Source: DASSKF01 sp035690725
Lineage (GTDB): Bacteria > Actinomycetota > Actinomycetes > Actinomycetales > Dermatophilaceae
Assembly (NCBI GenBank): GCA_035690725.1
Contig: DASSKF010000142.1
Location: 1-8,604 of the forward strand
Direction of reading: 5' to 3'
DNA: 8,604 nucleotides
The notes below the pieces were generated by a model. It made no database searches. It saw only the letters and a list, made by a program, of their open reading frames with translations, and was not told where the DNA came from. Positions 1 to 6,090 of the stretch are shown here, piece after piece. The translations under genes were made by a program, and so were the position numbers. How positions within the stretch are numbered: position 1 is the stretch's first letter; each line of letters starts with the position of its first letter.

Positions 1-255
1 GTCGGCGAAGCCGCGGGGGCCGGTGCAGGCGTTGGCCCCGCCGGAGTTGAGGACGACGGCATCCGCCCGCCCGTCACCGACGACCTGGCGCGACCAGGTG
101 ACCGGTGCGGCGACGACGCGGTTGCTGGTGAACACGGCGGCGGCGTGGTGCAGCGGACCGTCGTTGACGACCACGGCAACGTCCTTGCCGCCCCTCGACT
201 TCAGGCCGGCCGCGACGCCGGCGGCCCGAAACCCCTGCGCGGCAGTGACGCTCAC
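1..255 (-). CDS. argJ: ArgJ N-terminal part (glutamate N-acetyltransferase / ornithine acetyltransferase), cut by window edge
   Basis: ArgJ moves the acetyl group from N-acetylornithine to glutamate (the recycling step of arginine synthesis); some family members also use acetyl-CoA. Only the first 85 residues lie in the window. The start is a GTG at 255-253 that overlaps the argC stop by four bases (GTGA), which implies translational coupling; a G-rich stretch (GGGGGTGG) just upstream can serve as ribosome binding site. The protein begins MSVTAAQGFRAAGVAAGLK, the usual ArgJ opening. It continues with a VFTSNRVVAAPV stretch (residues 41-52) and the family signature NSGGANACTG at residues 70-79. 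The autocleavage site (a Thr near residue 180-200 in the family) lies outside the window, so catalytic competence cannot be checked. argB and further arg genes are expected beyond the edge. Confidence 0.93.
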   Translation of the reverse strand, partial: MSVTAAQGFRAAGVAAGLKSRGGKDVAVVVNDGPLHHAAAVFTSNRVVAAPVTWSRQVVGDGRADAVVLNSGGANACTGPRGFAD

Positions 256-1295
256 GGTGCCACCCCCACGGCCGGCAGGCCGAGCGTCTCGGGCAGGCCG
301 AGCGAGAGGTTGGCGCACTGCACCGCCGCGCCGGCAGTGCCCTTCGTGAGGTTGTCGACCGCAGCGACGGCGACGACCCGCCCGGCGTGCTCGTCCACGG
401 TGACCTGGACGTGCACGCAGTTGCTGCCGAGCACGTCGGCCGTCCGGGGCCACTGTCCCTCCGGCAGCAGGCGCACGAACGGCTCGGCGGCGTAGGCGCG
501 GTGCCAGGCCCCGCGGACGGTGGAGGCGTCGGCCTCCGGTGGCAGCTTGGCGGTGCAGGTGGCGAGGATCCCACGCGGCATCGGCGCCAGCGTCGGTGTG
601 AACGAGACGGTGACCGGCGCGCCGGCGGCCGAGGTGAGGTTCTGCTCGATCTCGGGGCGGTGCCGGTGGACGCCGCCCACGCCGTAGGGCGACATCGCCC
701 CCATGACCTCCGAGCCGATCAGGTGCGGCTTGGCCTGCCGGCCGGCGCCGGAGGTGCCGCTGGCGGCGACGATCACGACGTCGTCGGGATCGAGCACCCC
801 TGCGGCCAGGCCCGGCGCCAGGGCGAGGGTGCAGGCCGTCGGGTAGCAGCCCGGGACGGCGACGCGGCGCGCACCGTGCAGCTTCTCGCGTCCCTTGCCA
901 CCGGTCGGCAGGGTGAGCTCGGGCAGGCCGTAGGGCCAGGCACCACTGTGCTCGGTCCCGTAGAACCGGGTCCACGCCTCGGCGTCGGTGAGCCGGTGGT
1001 CGGCGCCGCAGTCCAGCACCATGACGTCCTCCGGCAGTCCGGCGACGAGCTCGCCGGACGTCCCGTGCGGCAGGGCGAGGACGACCACGTCGTGCCCCGC
1101 GAGGACCTCCGGGGTGGTGGGCTGCAGGACGCGGTCGGCCAGCGGGCTCAGGTGCGGGTGCACCTCGCCCAGGGGCGCCCCGGCCCGGCTCGCTGCCGTG
1201 ACGGCACCCACCTCGAGCTCGGGGTGGGCGATCAGCAGGCGCAGGGCCTCGGCGCCGGCATACCCACTGGCCCCGGCCACGGCAACGGTCGTCAT
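252..1295 (-). CDS. argC: N-acetyl-gamma-glutamyl-phosphate reductase
   Basis: ArgC reduces N-acetyl-glutamyl-5-phosphate with NADPH to the semialdehyde, the third step of arginine synthesis in the cytoplasm. The product is 347 residues, normal for the family. The N-terminal NADP-binding fold shows GASGYAG at residues 8-14. The catalytic cysteine is Cys150 in VPGCYPTA (147-154), followed by the active-site loop SGTSGAGRQAK (179-189). The histidine-rich motif VHRHRPEIEQ (209-218) supplies the likely general base (His210 or His212). The C-terminal NLTKGTAGAAVQ (315-326) is also a family signature. The ATG start fits because GASGYAG sits right at the N-terminus as in homologues, but no Shine-Dalgarno sequence precedes it, which fits a leaderless transcript. 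It overlaps argJ by four bases. Dyad elements upstream suggest control by the arginine repressor ArgR. No defect is visible. Confidence 0.97.
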   Translation of the reverse strand: MTTVAVAGASGYAGAEALRLLIAHPELEVGAVTAASRAGAPLGEVHPHLSPLADRVLQPTTPEVLAGHDVVVLALPHGTSGELVAGLPEDVMVLDCGADHRLTDAEAWTRFYGTEHSGAWPYGLPELTLPTGGKGREKLHGARRVAVPGCYPTACTLALAPGLAAGVLDPDDVVIVAASGTSGAGRQAKPHLIGSEVMGAMSPYGVGGVHRHRPEIEQNLTSAAGAPVTVSFTPTLAPMPRGILATCTAKLPPEADASTVRGAWHRAYAAEPFVRLLPEGQWPRTADVLGSNCVHVQVTVDEHAGRVVAVAAVDNLTKGTAGAAVQCANLSLGLPETLGLPAVGVAP

Positions 1296-1296
1296 G

Positions 1297-1338
1297 GCGC
1301 ATAACTATACGCTACAGCGAGTGTTTATGCACACTCGC
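1297..1338. promoter_or_regulatory. Tandem dyads resembling ArgR operators (ARG boxes)
   Basis: Two dyad elements lie side by side in front of argC. The proximal one (1297-1312, GCGCATAACTATACGC) is an imperfect 16-bp palindrome with 12 of 16 symmetric positions. The distal one (1317-1338) has perfect 8-bp arms, GCGAGTGT and ACACTCGC, around a TTATGC core. Both contain GCATAA, the half-site type recognised by actinobacterial ArgR proteins (TGCATAA-like), in opposite orientations. Their centres are about 23 bp apart, close to two helical turns, as expected for tandem ARG boxes bound by an ArgR hexamer. The proximal dyad covers the -10 box and the distal one the -35 region, so binding would block RNA polymerase. 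The link to ArgR is inference from location and half-site. argR itself is not in the window. Confidence 0.55.
1304..1333 (-). promoter_or_regulatory. Probable argC promoter, predicted leaderless
   Basis: On the coding strand of argC the hexamer TATAGT (1309-1304) matches five of six bases of a -10 box. Eight bases separate it from the A of the argC ATG at 1295, so transcription would begin at or within a base or two of the start codon. The absence of a Shine-Dalgarno sequence agrees with that. The -35 is weak: TGTGCA or GTGCAT at 17-18 bp spacing. This is one of the few AT-rich patches in the window. Assignment by eye only. Confidence 0.5.
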
Positions 1339-1348
1339 GCCACGCCGA

Positions 1349-1441
1349 CCTCGGGGCTTTCCCACCGGCCTCGCGACTTTCCGGGCGCCCTCGGGGCTCT
1401 CCGGCCGGGAAAGTCCCGAGATCCGCGGGAGACTCCCGAGG
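1349..1441. repeat. Five-unit array of 20-bp repeats, three facing two
   Basis: Five related units follow the pattern YCTCGSGRSTYTCCC plus about five GC-rich bases. Plus-strand units begin at 1349, 1369 and 1389; minus-strand units begin at 1421 and 1441 and read downward. Every neighbouring pair on one strand is exactly 20 bp apart. The two groups converge on a CCGGCCGG palindrome at 1401-1408, where units 3 and 4 overlap by about seven bases. The junction of units 2 and 3 is GGGCGCCC (1383-1390), and that of units 4 and 5 contains CCGCGG (1423-1428). Single units are themselves near-palindromic, for example CGGGAGACTCCCG at 1426-1438. The array fills most of the gap between the dehydrogenase stop and the argC operator. 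It could be a dispersed palindromic repeat family, a cooperative protein-binding array or a terminator. The sequence does not decide between these. Confidence 0.8.
1390..1420 (-). terminator. Possible intrinsic terminator or 3' stabilising hairpin of the pheST-dehydrogenase transcript
   Basis: In RNA read leftward, CUCGGGACUUUCC (1420-1408) pairs with GGAGAGCCCCGAG (1402-1390): 13 positions, one A-C mismatch, one G-U pair and a 5-base loop. It starts 35 bases after the dehydrogenase stop codon. No U-tract follows, which is common for GC-rich actinobacterial hairpins but weakens the terminator call. The hairpin is built from units 3 and 4 of the 20-bp repeat array. Confidence 0.45.
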
Positions 1442-1455
1442 TTTGGGTCGGGAGA

Positions 1456-2295
1456 TCAGCCGCCGAGGGGGTCGTCGGGGCCCCAGCGACGCAGCCGGAG
1501 CGTGCGGGCGTCCTCCGGCAGACCTGCCGCGGCCCGGCGCTTCAGGTCCGCCACGGTGTCCGCGCCGGCCCGCACCATCCGCCCGGACCAGGCGTCCAGC
1601 TCCCCCGACGCGAGCGCGAGGGCGAGCTCGGCCACCTGCTCCGGGGAGGTCCACTCGGTGCGGTCGCGGTGCACCGGCATGGCGGCCGTCATGTCGGTGC
1701 GCACGACGCCGGGCGCCAGGTCGAAGGCCCGGATCCCCTGGTCGTAGCCGGCCTCGTGGGTGCCACCGGTGATCCGGAACAGGGCCGACTTGCTGGCGGC
1801 GTAGGCGGTGTAGACGTCTCCGTCGCGCGTCCCCGAGCCGGTGTTGATGTTGATCACCCGGCCACCGCCGTGGGCCAGCATGCGGGGCACGAACGCGTGG
1901 GTGAGCAGGAACGGCCCGCGCACGTTGGTCTCCACGACGTCCCACCACTGCTGGGGGTCGGTCTCCCACAGGACGGTCTCGGTCTCGATCCGTCCGGCGT
2001 TGTTGACCAGCAGGTCGGCCGGTCCCAGCTCGGTGGTGACCTGCTCGGCGAGGGCGGCGACCTCCTCCGGCTGGGTCACGTCGGTGGGGACGGCGAGGGC
2101 GCGCAGGCCCTCCTCCTGCAGCGCGGCTGCGGCCGAGCCCAGGCGTGCCGGGTCGCGCGCCACCAGGGCCACCGCCCAGCCGTCCCGGGCCAGGGCCTCC
2201 GCGAGGACCCTACCGATGCCGCGCGAGGCACCCGTGACGACGGCGACGCGAGGCCCTCCGGCGCTCGCGCCCGTCGGGGCGTCGTGGTCGCTCAT
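1456..2295 (-). CDS. SDR-family NAD(P)-dependent oxidoreductase of unknown substrate
   Basis: A 279-residue classical short-chain dehydrogenase/reductase with a Rossmann fold, soluble and cytoplasmic. The cofactor motif TGASRGIG is at residues 21-28; the Arg after Ser24 together with Arg47 favours NADP(H). TDV (71-73) lies by the adenine ring and NNAG is at 98-101. The catalytic tetrad appears complete: Asn124, Ser154 (in NTGSGT), Tyr165 and Lys169 (YAASK). PGVVRTDM (195-202) is the usual loop after the active site. The tail after about residue 250 is charged and ends WGPDDPLGG. The ATG lies one base after the pheT stop, with a strong AGGGGGA ribosome binding site (2308-2302) inside the end of pheT, so co-transcription and coupled translation with pheT are likely. 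The substrate cannot be predicted. A direct link to phenylalanyl-tRNA synthetase or arginine synthesis is not implied by the family; the gene may simply be a passenger in the operon. Confidence 0.93.
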   Translation of the reverse strand: MSDHDAPTGASAGGPRVAVVTGASRGIGRVLAEALARDGWAVALVARDPARLGSAAAALQEEGLRALAVPTDVTQPEEVAALAEQVTTELGPADLLVNNAGRIETETVLWETDPQQWWDVVETNVRGPFLLTHAFVPRMLAHGGGRVININTGSGTRDGDVYTAYAASKSALFRITGGTHEAGYDQGIRAFDLAPGVVRTDMTAAMPVHRDRTEWTSPEQVAELALALASGELDAWSGRMVRAGADTVADLKRRAAAGLPEDARTLRLRRWGPDDPLGG

Positions 2296-2296
2296 C

Positions 2297-4873
2297 TCAG
2301 TTCCCCCTCAGCTCGGCACCGGTGCGTCGCGCCGCCTCGGCCACGCCGCGGTCGCGCAGCTCGTTGACCTCCTCGGTCGTGAGGGTGCGCCCGGGCGCCC
2401 GGAAGGTGAGCCGGTAGGCCAGCGACCGGTGTCCCTCGGCGACCTGGTCCCCCTCGTAGACGTCGAACAGGGCGACGACCTCGAGCAGCTCTCCCGAGCC
2501 GGAGCGCAGGGCCTCCTCGACCGCGGCCGCGGGCACCTCGCTCGGCACGACGAGGGCCACGTCGCTGTGGGCCGGCGGGCTGCTGACGACCGGCGCGGCC
2601 TGCACCGCCCGGTCGCTCGCCGCGACCAGCACCTCGAGGTCCACCTCGGCAGCGCAGGTCCGCGGGGGCAGACCGAGCGCTGCCAGTACCTTCGGGTGCA
2701 GCTCCCCCGCGTGCCCGACGGTGGTGCCGTCGAGCAGGCCGAGCCGGGCGCAGCGGCCGGGGTGCCAGGGCGCGTGGTCGACGGCTGCCACGGTGAGGTC
2801 CAGCGAGAGCGCAGCGGCCACGCGGCGGACGAGCCCCACCGCGTCGGACCAGTCGGCCGGGCGACCCGGCCCCCACCAGCCCTTGTGCTCGACGAGGCCG
2901 GTGAGCGCGACCGCGACGTGCCGGGGCTGATCGGGGACGGCGTCCCGGATCGCCTCCAGCGTGTCCTCGTCGGGCCGCCGGTCCCCGGCCGGGATGGGGG
3001 CGCGTCCCACCCGCCCACCGGGCAGGGACACGAGCCCGAGCTCGAACAGGGCGACGTCCTTCATCCCGCGGGCCACGTTGCGGCGCAACGCCTCGAGCAG
3101 GGTGGAGACGACCGAGGTCCGCATGAGCGGCGCCTCCTCCGACAGCGGGTTGGCCAGCCGCACGGCCTGCCGCCGCGCGTCGTCCTCGGGCAGCCCGAGC
3201 TGGTCGAACAGGCCGGCCGAGACGAACGGGTAGGTGACCACCTCGGTGAGGCCGGCACCCGCGAGCGTGTCCGCAACGGTCCGGCGCACCTGCTGGCCGT
3301 GGCTCAGTCCGCGGCCACCCGGCGCCTGCGGCAGCACCGACGGTATGGCGTCGTAGCCGTGCAGCCGGACGACCTCCTCCACCAGGTCGGGGCCGTCGAC
3401 GAGGTCGGGTCGCCACGGGGGCGGCATGACCGTCAGGCGGCCCCCTTCGGACTCGGTCGTGGCGTCGACCGGGGCCTCGGAGACCTCGCAGCCGATCGCC
3501 TTGAGGCTGCCGACGACCTCCTCCCTCGGGAAGCTGATGCCGACCAGCCGACTGGGCAGCTCCGGGTCGAACACGACCGGCTGGCGCGGCTGCCGATCGT
3601 CGACGTCCGTGACGCCCTCGTCGATGCGGCCGCCGCCGTGCTCGACCAGCAGGTCCGCCGCCCACTGTGCGGCGGCCGCCGTCACGTCCGGGTCCACGCC
3701 GCGCTCGTAGCGCCGCGACGCCTCGGTGCTGAGCCGGTGCCGCCGCGAGGAGCGCGCGACCGTGGTCTGGTCGAAGTGCGCGGACTCGATCAGCACGTCG
3801 GTCGTCGCCGGCGACACCTCGGAGGTCTCGCCGCCCATCACGCCGGCGATCGCGAGCGGCACCTCTCCGCCGTCGGTGATCAGCAGGTCCTCGGCGTCGA
3901 GGTCACGGTCGACGTCGTCCAGGGTGCGCAACCGCTCGCCGGCCCGGGCCCGCCGGACGACGATCGCGCCGCTGAGCTGTGCGAGGTCGAAGGCGTGCAG
4001 CGGCTGCCCGAGCGCGAGCATGACGTAGTTCGTCACGTCCACGGCGAGCGAGATCGGGCGCATCCCGGCCTCCGCGAGGCGCTTGGCCATCCAGCGCGGT
4101 GATCGTGCCGACGCGTCGACCCCGCGCACCACCCGGGCCACGTAGCGGTCGCACCCCGGCCGCCCGCGCAACGGAGCCTCGTCGGCCAGGCTCACGGCAT
4201 ACCCGCCGTCGTTGGGGGTCGACACGGGACGGTCCGCGGGGTCAGCCGGATCTCGGTAGGCCGCTCCTGTCGACAGCGAGTACTCCCGCGCGACGCCGCG
4301 CATGCTGAAGCAGTAGCCCCGGTCGGGGGTGATCGTCACCTCGACGGTCTCGTCGGCGAGGCCGAGCAGCTCGACGGCGTCGTCACCGGGCTGCAGCTTC
4401 GCCGCCTCGTCCGCGCCGAGCAGCTCGCCCAGGACGACGATCCCGTCGGAGCCGTCGTCGCCGAGTCCGAGCTCGGCCGAGGAGCAGATCATGCCGGCGC
4501 TGACGTGGCCGTAGGTCTTGCGCGCCGAGATCTCGAAGCCTCCGGGGAGCACCGCCCCGGGCAGCACCACCACGACGAGGTCGCCCACGGTGAAGTTGTG
4601 GGCTCCGCAGACGATCCCCTGCGGTGTGCCGTCGGTGATCCACTGGCCGTGCTCGCCGACGTCGACCTGGCACCAGTTGATCGTCTTGCCGTTCTTCTGC
4701 TGCTCGGGCGTCAGCTCCAGCACCCGGCCGACGACGAGGGGGCCCCGGATGTCGCCGCCGTGCAGCGCCTCCTCCTCCAGGCCCATGCGGACCAGGCTCG
4801 CCGCGATCTCGGCACCGGTCGCCTCCGCCGGCACGTCGACGTAGTCGCGCAGCCACGCCACCGGAACCCGCAT
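2297..4873 (-). CDS. pheT: Phenylalanyl-tRNA synthetase beta subunit
   Basis: PheT is the large subunit of the (alpha-beta)2 synthetase that charges tRNA-Phe; it binds tRNA and edits mischarged Tyr-tRNA-Phe. The 858-residue product is near the usual length (about 800-850). In order: an N-terminal segment beginning MRVPVAWLRDYVDVP, the EMAP-II-like tRNA-binding OB domain (about 40-160, with VCGAHNF at 88-94 and SAGMICSSAELGLG at 125-138), the B3/B4 editing region (about 230-400, with TNYVMLALGQPLHAFDL at 281-297 and RYERGVDP at 388-395), B5 (about 430-510, with WRPDLVDGPDLVEEVVRLHG at 487-506), the synthetase-like core (about 520-750, with GHAGELHPKVL at 720-730) and the C-terminal FDX-ACB anticodon-binding domain (about 765-858). 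The ATG overlaps the pheS stop in TGATG. The same reading frame stays open upstream through pheS, but MRVPVAWLRDYV is the standard PheT N-terminus and fixes the start. Confidence 0.98.
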   Translation of the reverse strand: MRVPVAWLRDYVDVPAEATGAEIAASLVRMGLEEEALHGGDIRGPLVVGRVLELTPEQQKNGKTINWCQVDVGEHGQWITDGTPQGIVCGAHNFTVGDLVVVVLPGAVLPGGFEISARKTYGHVSAGMICSSAELGLGDDGSDGIVVLGELLGADEAAKLQPGDDAVELLGLADETVEVTITPDRGYCFSMRGVAREYSLSTGAAYRDPADPADRPVSTPNDGGYAVSLADEAPLRGRPGCDRYVARVVRGVDASARSPRWMAKRLAEAGMRPISLAVDVTNYVMLALGQPLHAFDLAQLSGAIVVRRARAGERLRTLDDVDRDLDAEDLLITDGGEVPLAIAGVMGGETSEVSPATTDVLIESAHFDQTTVARSSRRHRLSTEASRRYERGVDPDVTAAAAQWAADLLVEHGGGRIDEGVTDVDDRQPRQPVVFDPELPSRLVGISFPREEVVGSLKAIGCEVSEAPVDATTESEGGRLTVMPPPWRPDLVDGPDLVEEVVRLHGYDAIPSVLPQAPGGRGLSHGQQVRRTVADTLAGAGLTEVVTYPFVSAGLFDQLGLPEDDARRQAVRLANPLSEEAPLMRTSVVSTLLEALRRNVARGMKDVALFELGLVSLPGGRVGRAPIPAGDRRPDEDTLEAIRDAVPDQPRHVAVALTGLVEHKGWWGPGRPADWSDAVGLVRRVAAALSLDLTVAAVDHAPWHPGRCARLGLLDGTTVGHAGELHPKVLAALGLPPRTCAAEVDLEVLVAASDRAVQAAPVVSSPPAHSDVALVVPSEVPAAAVEEALRSGSGELLEVVALFDVYEGDQVAEGHRSLAYRLTFRAPGRTLTTEEVNELRDRGVAEAARRTGAELRGN

Positions 4874-5967
4874 CAGATCACCATCCCGAACTGCGTGCTG
4901 AAGCGCACGTCCCCTTCGAACATCTCCCGCATGTCGGCGACACCGTTGCGCAGCATGAGCGCCCGCTCGATGCCCATGCCGAACGCGAAGCCGGAGTAGC
5001 GCTCCGGGTCGACGCCGGCGGCGCGCAGCACGTTGCGGTTGACCATGCCGCAGCCACCCCACTCGATCCAGCCGGTGCCGCCACAGGTACGGCAGTTCAC
5101 GTCGTTGCCCCGGCAGACGAAGCAGCGGAAGTCCAGCTCCGCACTGGGCTCGGTGAACGGGAAGTATGACGGCCGCAGCCGGGTCGTGGTGCCCTCGCCG
5201 AACAGCTCGCGCACCATCCGGTCGAGGGTGCCGCGCAGGTGTGCCATCGTCAGGCCCTCGTCGACGGCGAGGCCCTCGACCTGGTGGAAGACCGGCGAGT
5301 GCGTCGCGTCGAGCTCGTCGGTGCGGAACACCTTGCCGGGACAGGCGATGTAGAGCGGCAGGCCGCGCTCGAGCAGGCTGCGGACCTGGACCGGCGAGGT
5401 GTGCGTGCGCAGCACGAGGCCAGCCTCGGGCGGGTCGACGAAGAAGGTGTCCTGCATCTGCCGGGCGGGGTGGTCGGGACCGAGGTTGAGGGCGTCGAAG
5501 TTCAGCCACTCCGACTCCACCTCCGGGCCCTCGGCGATCTCCCAGCCGATCCCGACGAACACGTCGGCGACGTGCTGCTGCATGAGCTCGATCGGGTGCC
5601 GGGCACCCGCCGGGTGCCGGCCCGTCCGCTGGGTGACGTCGACGGTCTCCTCGACGAGCAGCCGCGCGTCGCGCTCGGCCTCGAGCTCGGCCTGGCGGGC
5701 CGTCAGGGCCTTCGCGACCTGCCCCCGGGCCGCGCCGACCCGCTTGCCCGCCTCGGCCCGGGCCGTCGGCGGGAGGGCCCCGATCTCCCGGTTGGCCAGG
5801 GCCAGCGGGCTCTTCTCCCCCTGGTGGGCGATCCGCGAGGCCTTGAGCTCCGCCAGGGTGCCGGCGGCGGCGATCGCGGCCAGCGCCTGCTCGACGGCCA
5901 GATCCAGGGCCTCGGGTTCCAGGGTGCTCACCTCGACGGGGTCGTACTGCGTGTTGGGTCCGGACAT
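4873..5967 (-). CDS. pheS: Phenylalanyl-tRNA synthetase alpha subunit
   Basis: PheS is the catalytic class II subunit; it activates phenylalanine with ATP and transfers it to tRNA-Phe. The 364-residue product has an N-terminal helical tRNA-binding arm (about 1-110), then the catalytic domain. Motif 2 lies in the stretch YIACPGKVFRTDELDATHSP (206-225), and motif 3 in SGFAFGMGIERALMLR (325-340). Ala328 in GFAFG corresponds to the residue that sets amino-acid pocket size in E. coli PheS. A four-cysteine insert, Cys282-x2-Cys285-x6-Cys292-x2-Cys295, precedes GTGWIEWGGCGMV. I chose the ATG at 5967 (MSGPNTQYDPVEV) because actinobacterial PheS proteins typically begin MSGPN. A GTG three codons upstream (5976) is an alternative giving MRAMSGP. 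The purine-rich AAGTGAGAG before the ATG is a weak ribosome binding site. It overlaps pheT by one base. Confidence 0.97.
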   Translation of the reverse strand: MSGPNTQYDPVEVSTLEPEALDLAVEQALAAIAAAGTLAELKASRIAHQGEKSPLALANREIGALPPTARAEAGKRVGAARGQVAKALTARQAELEAERDARLLVEETVDVTQRTGRHPAGARHPIELMQQHVADVFVGIGWEIAEGPEVESEWLNFDALNLGPDHPARQMQDTFFVDPPEAGLVLRTHTSPVQVRSLLERGLPLYIACPGKVFRTDELDATHSPVFHQVEGLAVDEGLTMAHLRGTLDRMVRELFGEGTTTRLRPSYFPFTEPSAELDFRCFVCRGNDVNCRTCGGTGWIEWGGCGMVNRNVLRAAGVDPERYSGFAFGMGIERALMLRNGVADMREMFEGDVRFSTQFGMVI

Positions 5968-5991
5968 CGCTCTCACTTCGGTGGCGGTGGA

Positions 5992-6004
5992 CGCCCGGCG
6001 GGCG
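5992..6004. other. 13-bp palindrome in the pheS leader
   Basis: CGCCCGGCGGGCG is a perfect inverted repeat around a central G. In the pheS transcript it can form a 5-bp GC stem with a 3-base loop, 24 bases before the ATG. In DNA of this GC content such a short palindrome may be chance. Confidence 0.3.
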
Positions 6005-6030
6005 CGGCATGACGACGTCGCCGCAGGGCG

Positions 6031-6066
6031 TTTGCTGATTCTAGGAGCCGGTCAGGAGCGCCGGTC
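6031..6066 (-). promoter_or_regulatory. Probable pheST promoter
   Basis: In the 123-bp gap between the kinase and pheS, the coding strand has TAGAAT (6043-6038), five of six bases of a -10 box, in an otherwise GC-rich stretch. Transcription would start near 6031, giving a leader of about 64 bases. No good -35 is present at 16-18 bp; two tandem GACCGG-containing copies occupy that place and may bind an activator or an alternative sigma factor. The leader contains no Phe-rich peptide and no T-box-like structure that I can see. Confidence 0.45.
6043..6066. repeat. Adjacent direct repeat upstream of the pheS -10 box
   Basis: AGGAGCCGGTC (6043-6053) is followed directly by AGGAGCGCCGGTC (6054-6066). 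The second copy is the same sequence with two extra bases. The pair lies between the kinase stop codon and the putative pheS -10 box, where a -35 element or activator site would be. Confidence 0.6.
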
Positions 6067-6090
6067 GGGCGCGGCCGCGTCGGCGCGGGG

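Noticed and set aside
1349..1441. Reading the 20-bp repeats as a CRISPR array.
   Set aside because: The units change strand, abut without unique spacers, and no cas gene is present.
988..4102. Long plus-strand open frames opposite argC, the dehydrogenase and pheT.
   Set aside because: Their products are Arg/Pro/Ala/Gly-rich with no family motif and lie antisense to well-identified genes; this is typical of high-GC DNA.
2297..6010. A single open frame of about 1,237 codons running from upstream of pheS through pheT, as if a PheS-PheT related fusion or a hidden long protein.
   Set aside because: The upstream part is the pheT frame read through pheS, where GC-rich codon use leaves few stops. 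Its translation is low-complexity Arg/Pro/Gly. True PheT begins at 4873 with its standard N-terminus, and PheS is intact in another frame.
5968..6037. A pheL-like attenuator or T-box controlling pheST.
   Set aside because: The leader has no Phe-rich short peptide, no terminator with a U-tract and no T-box sequence. The only ATG (6010) opens a frame that does not stop before pheS.
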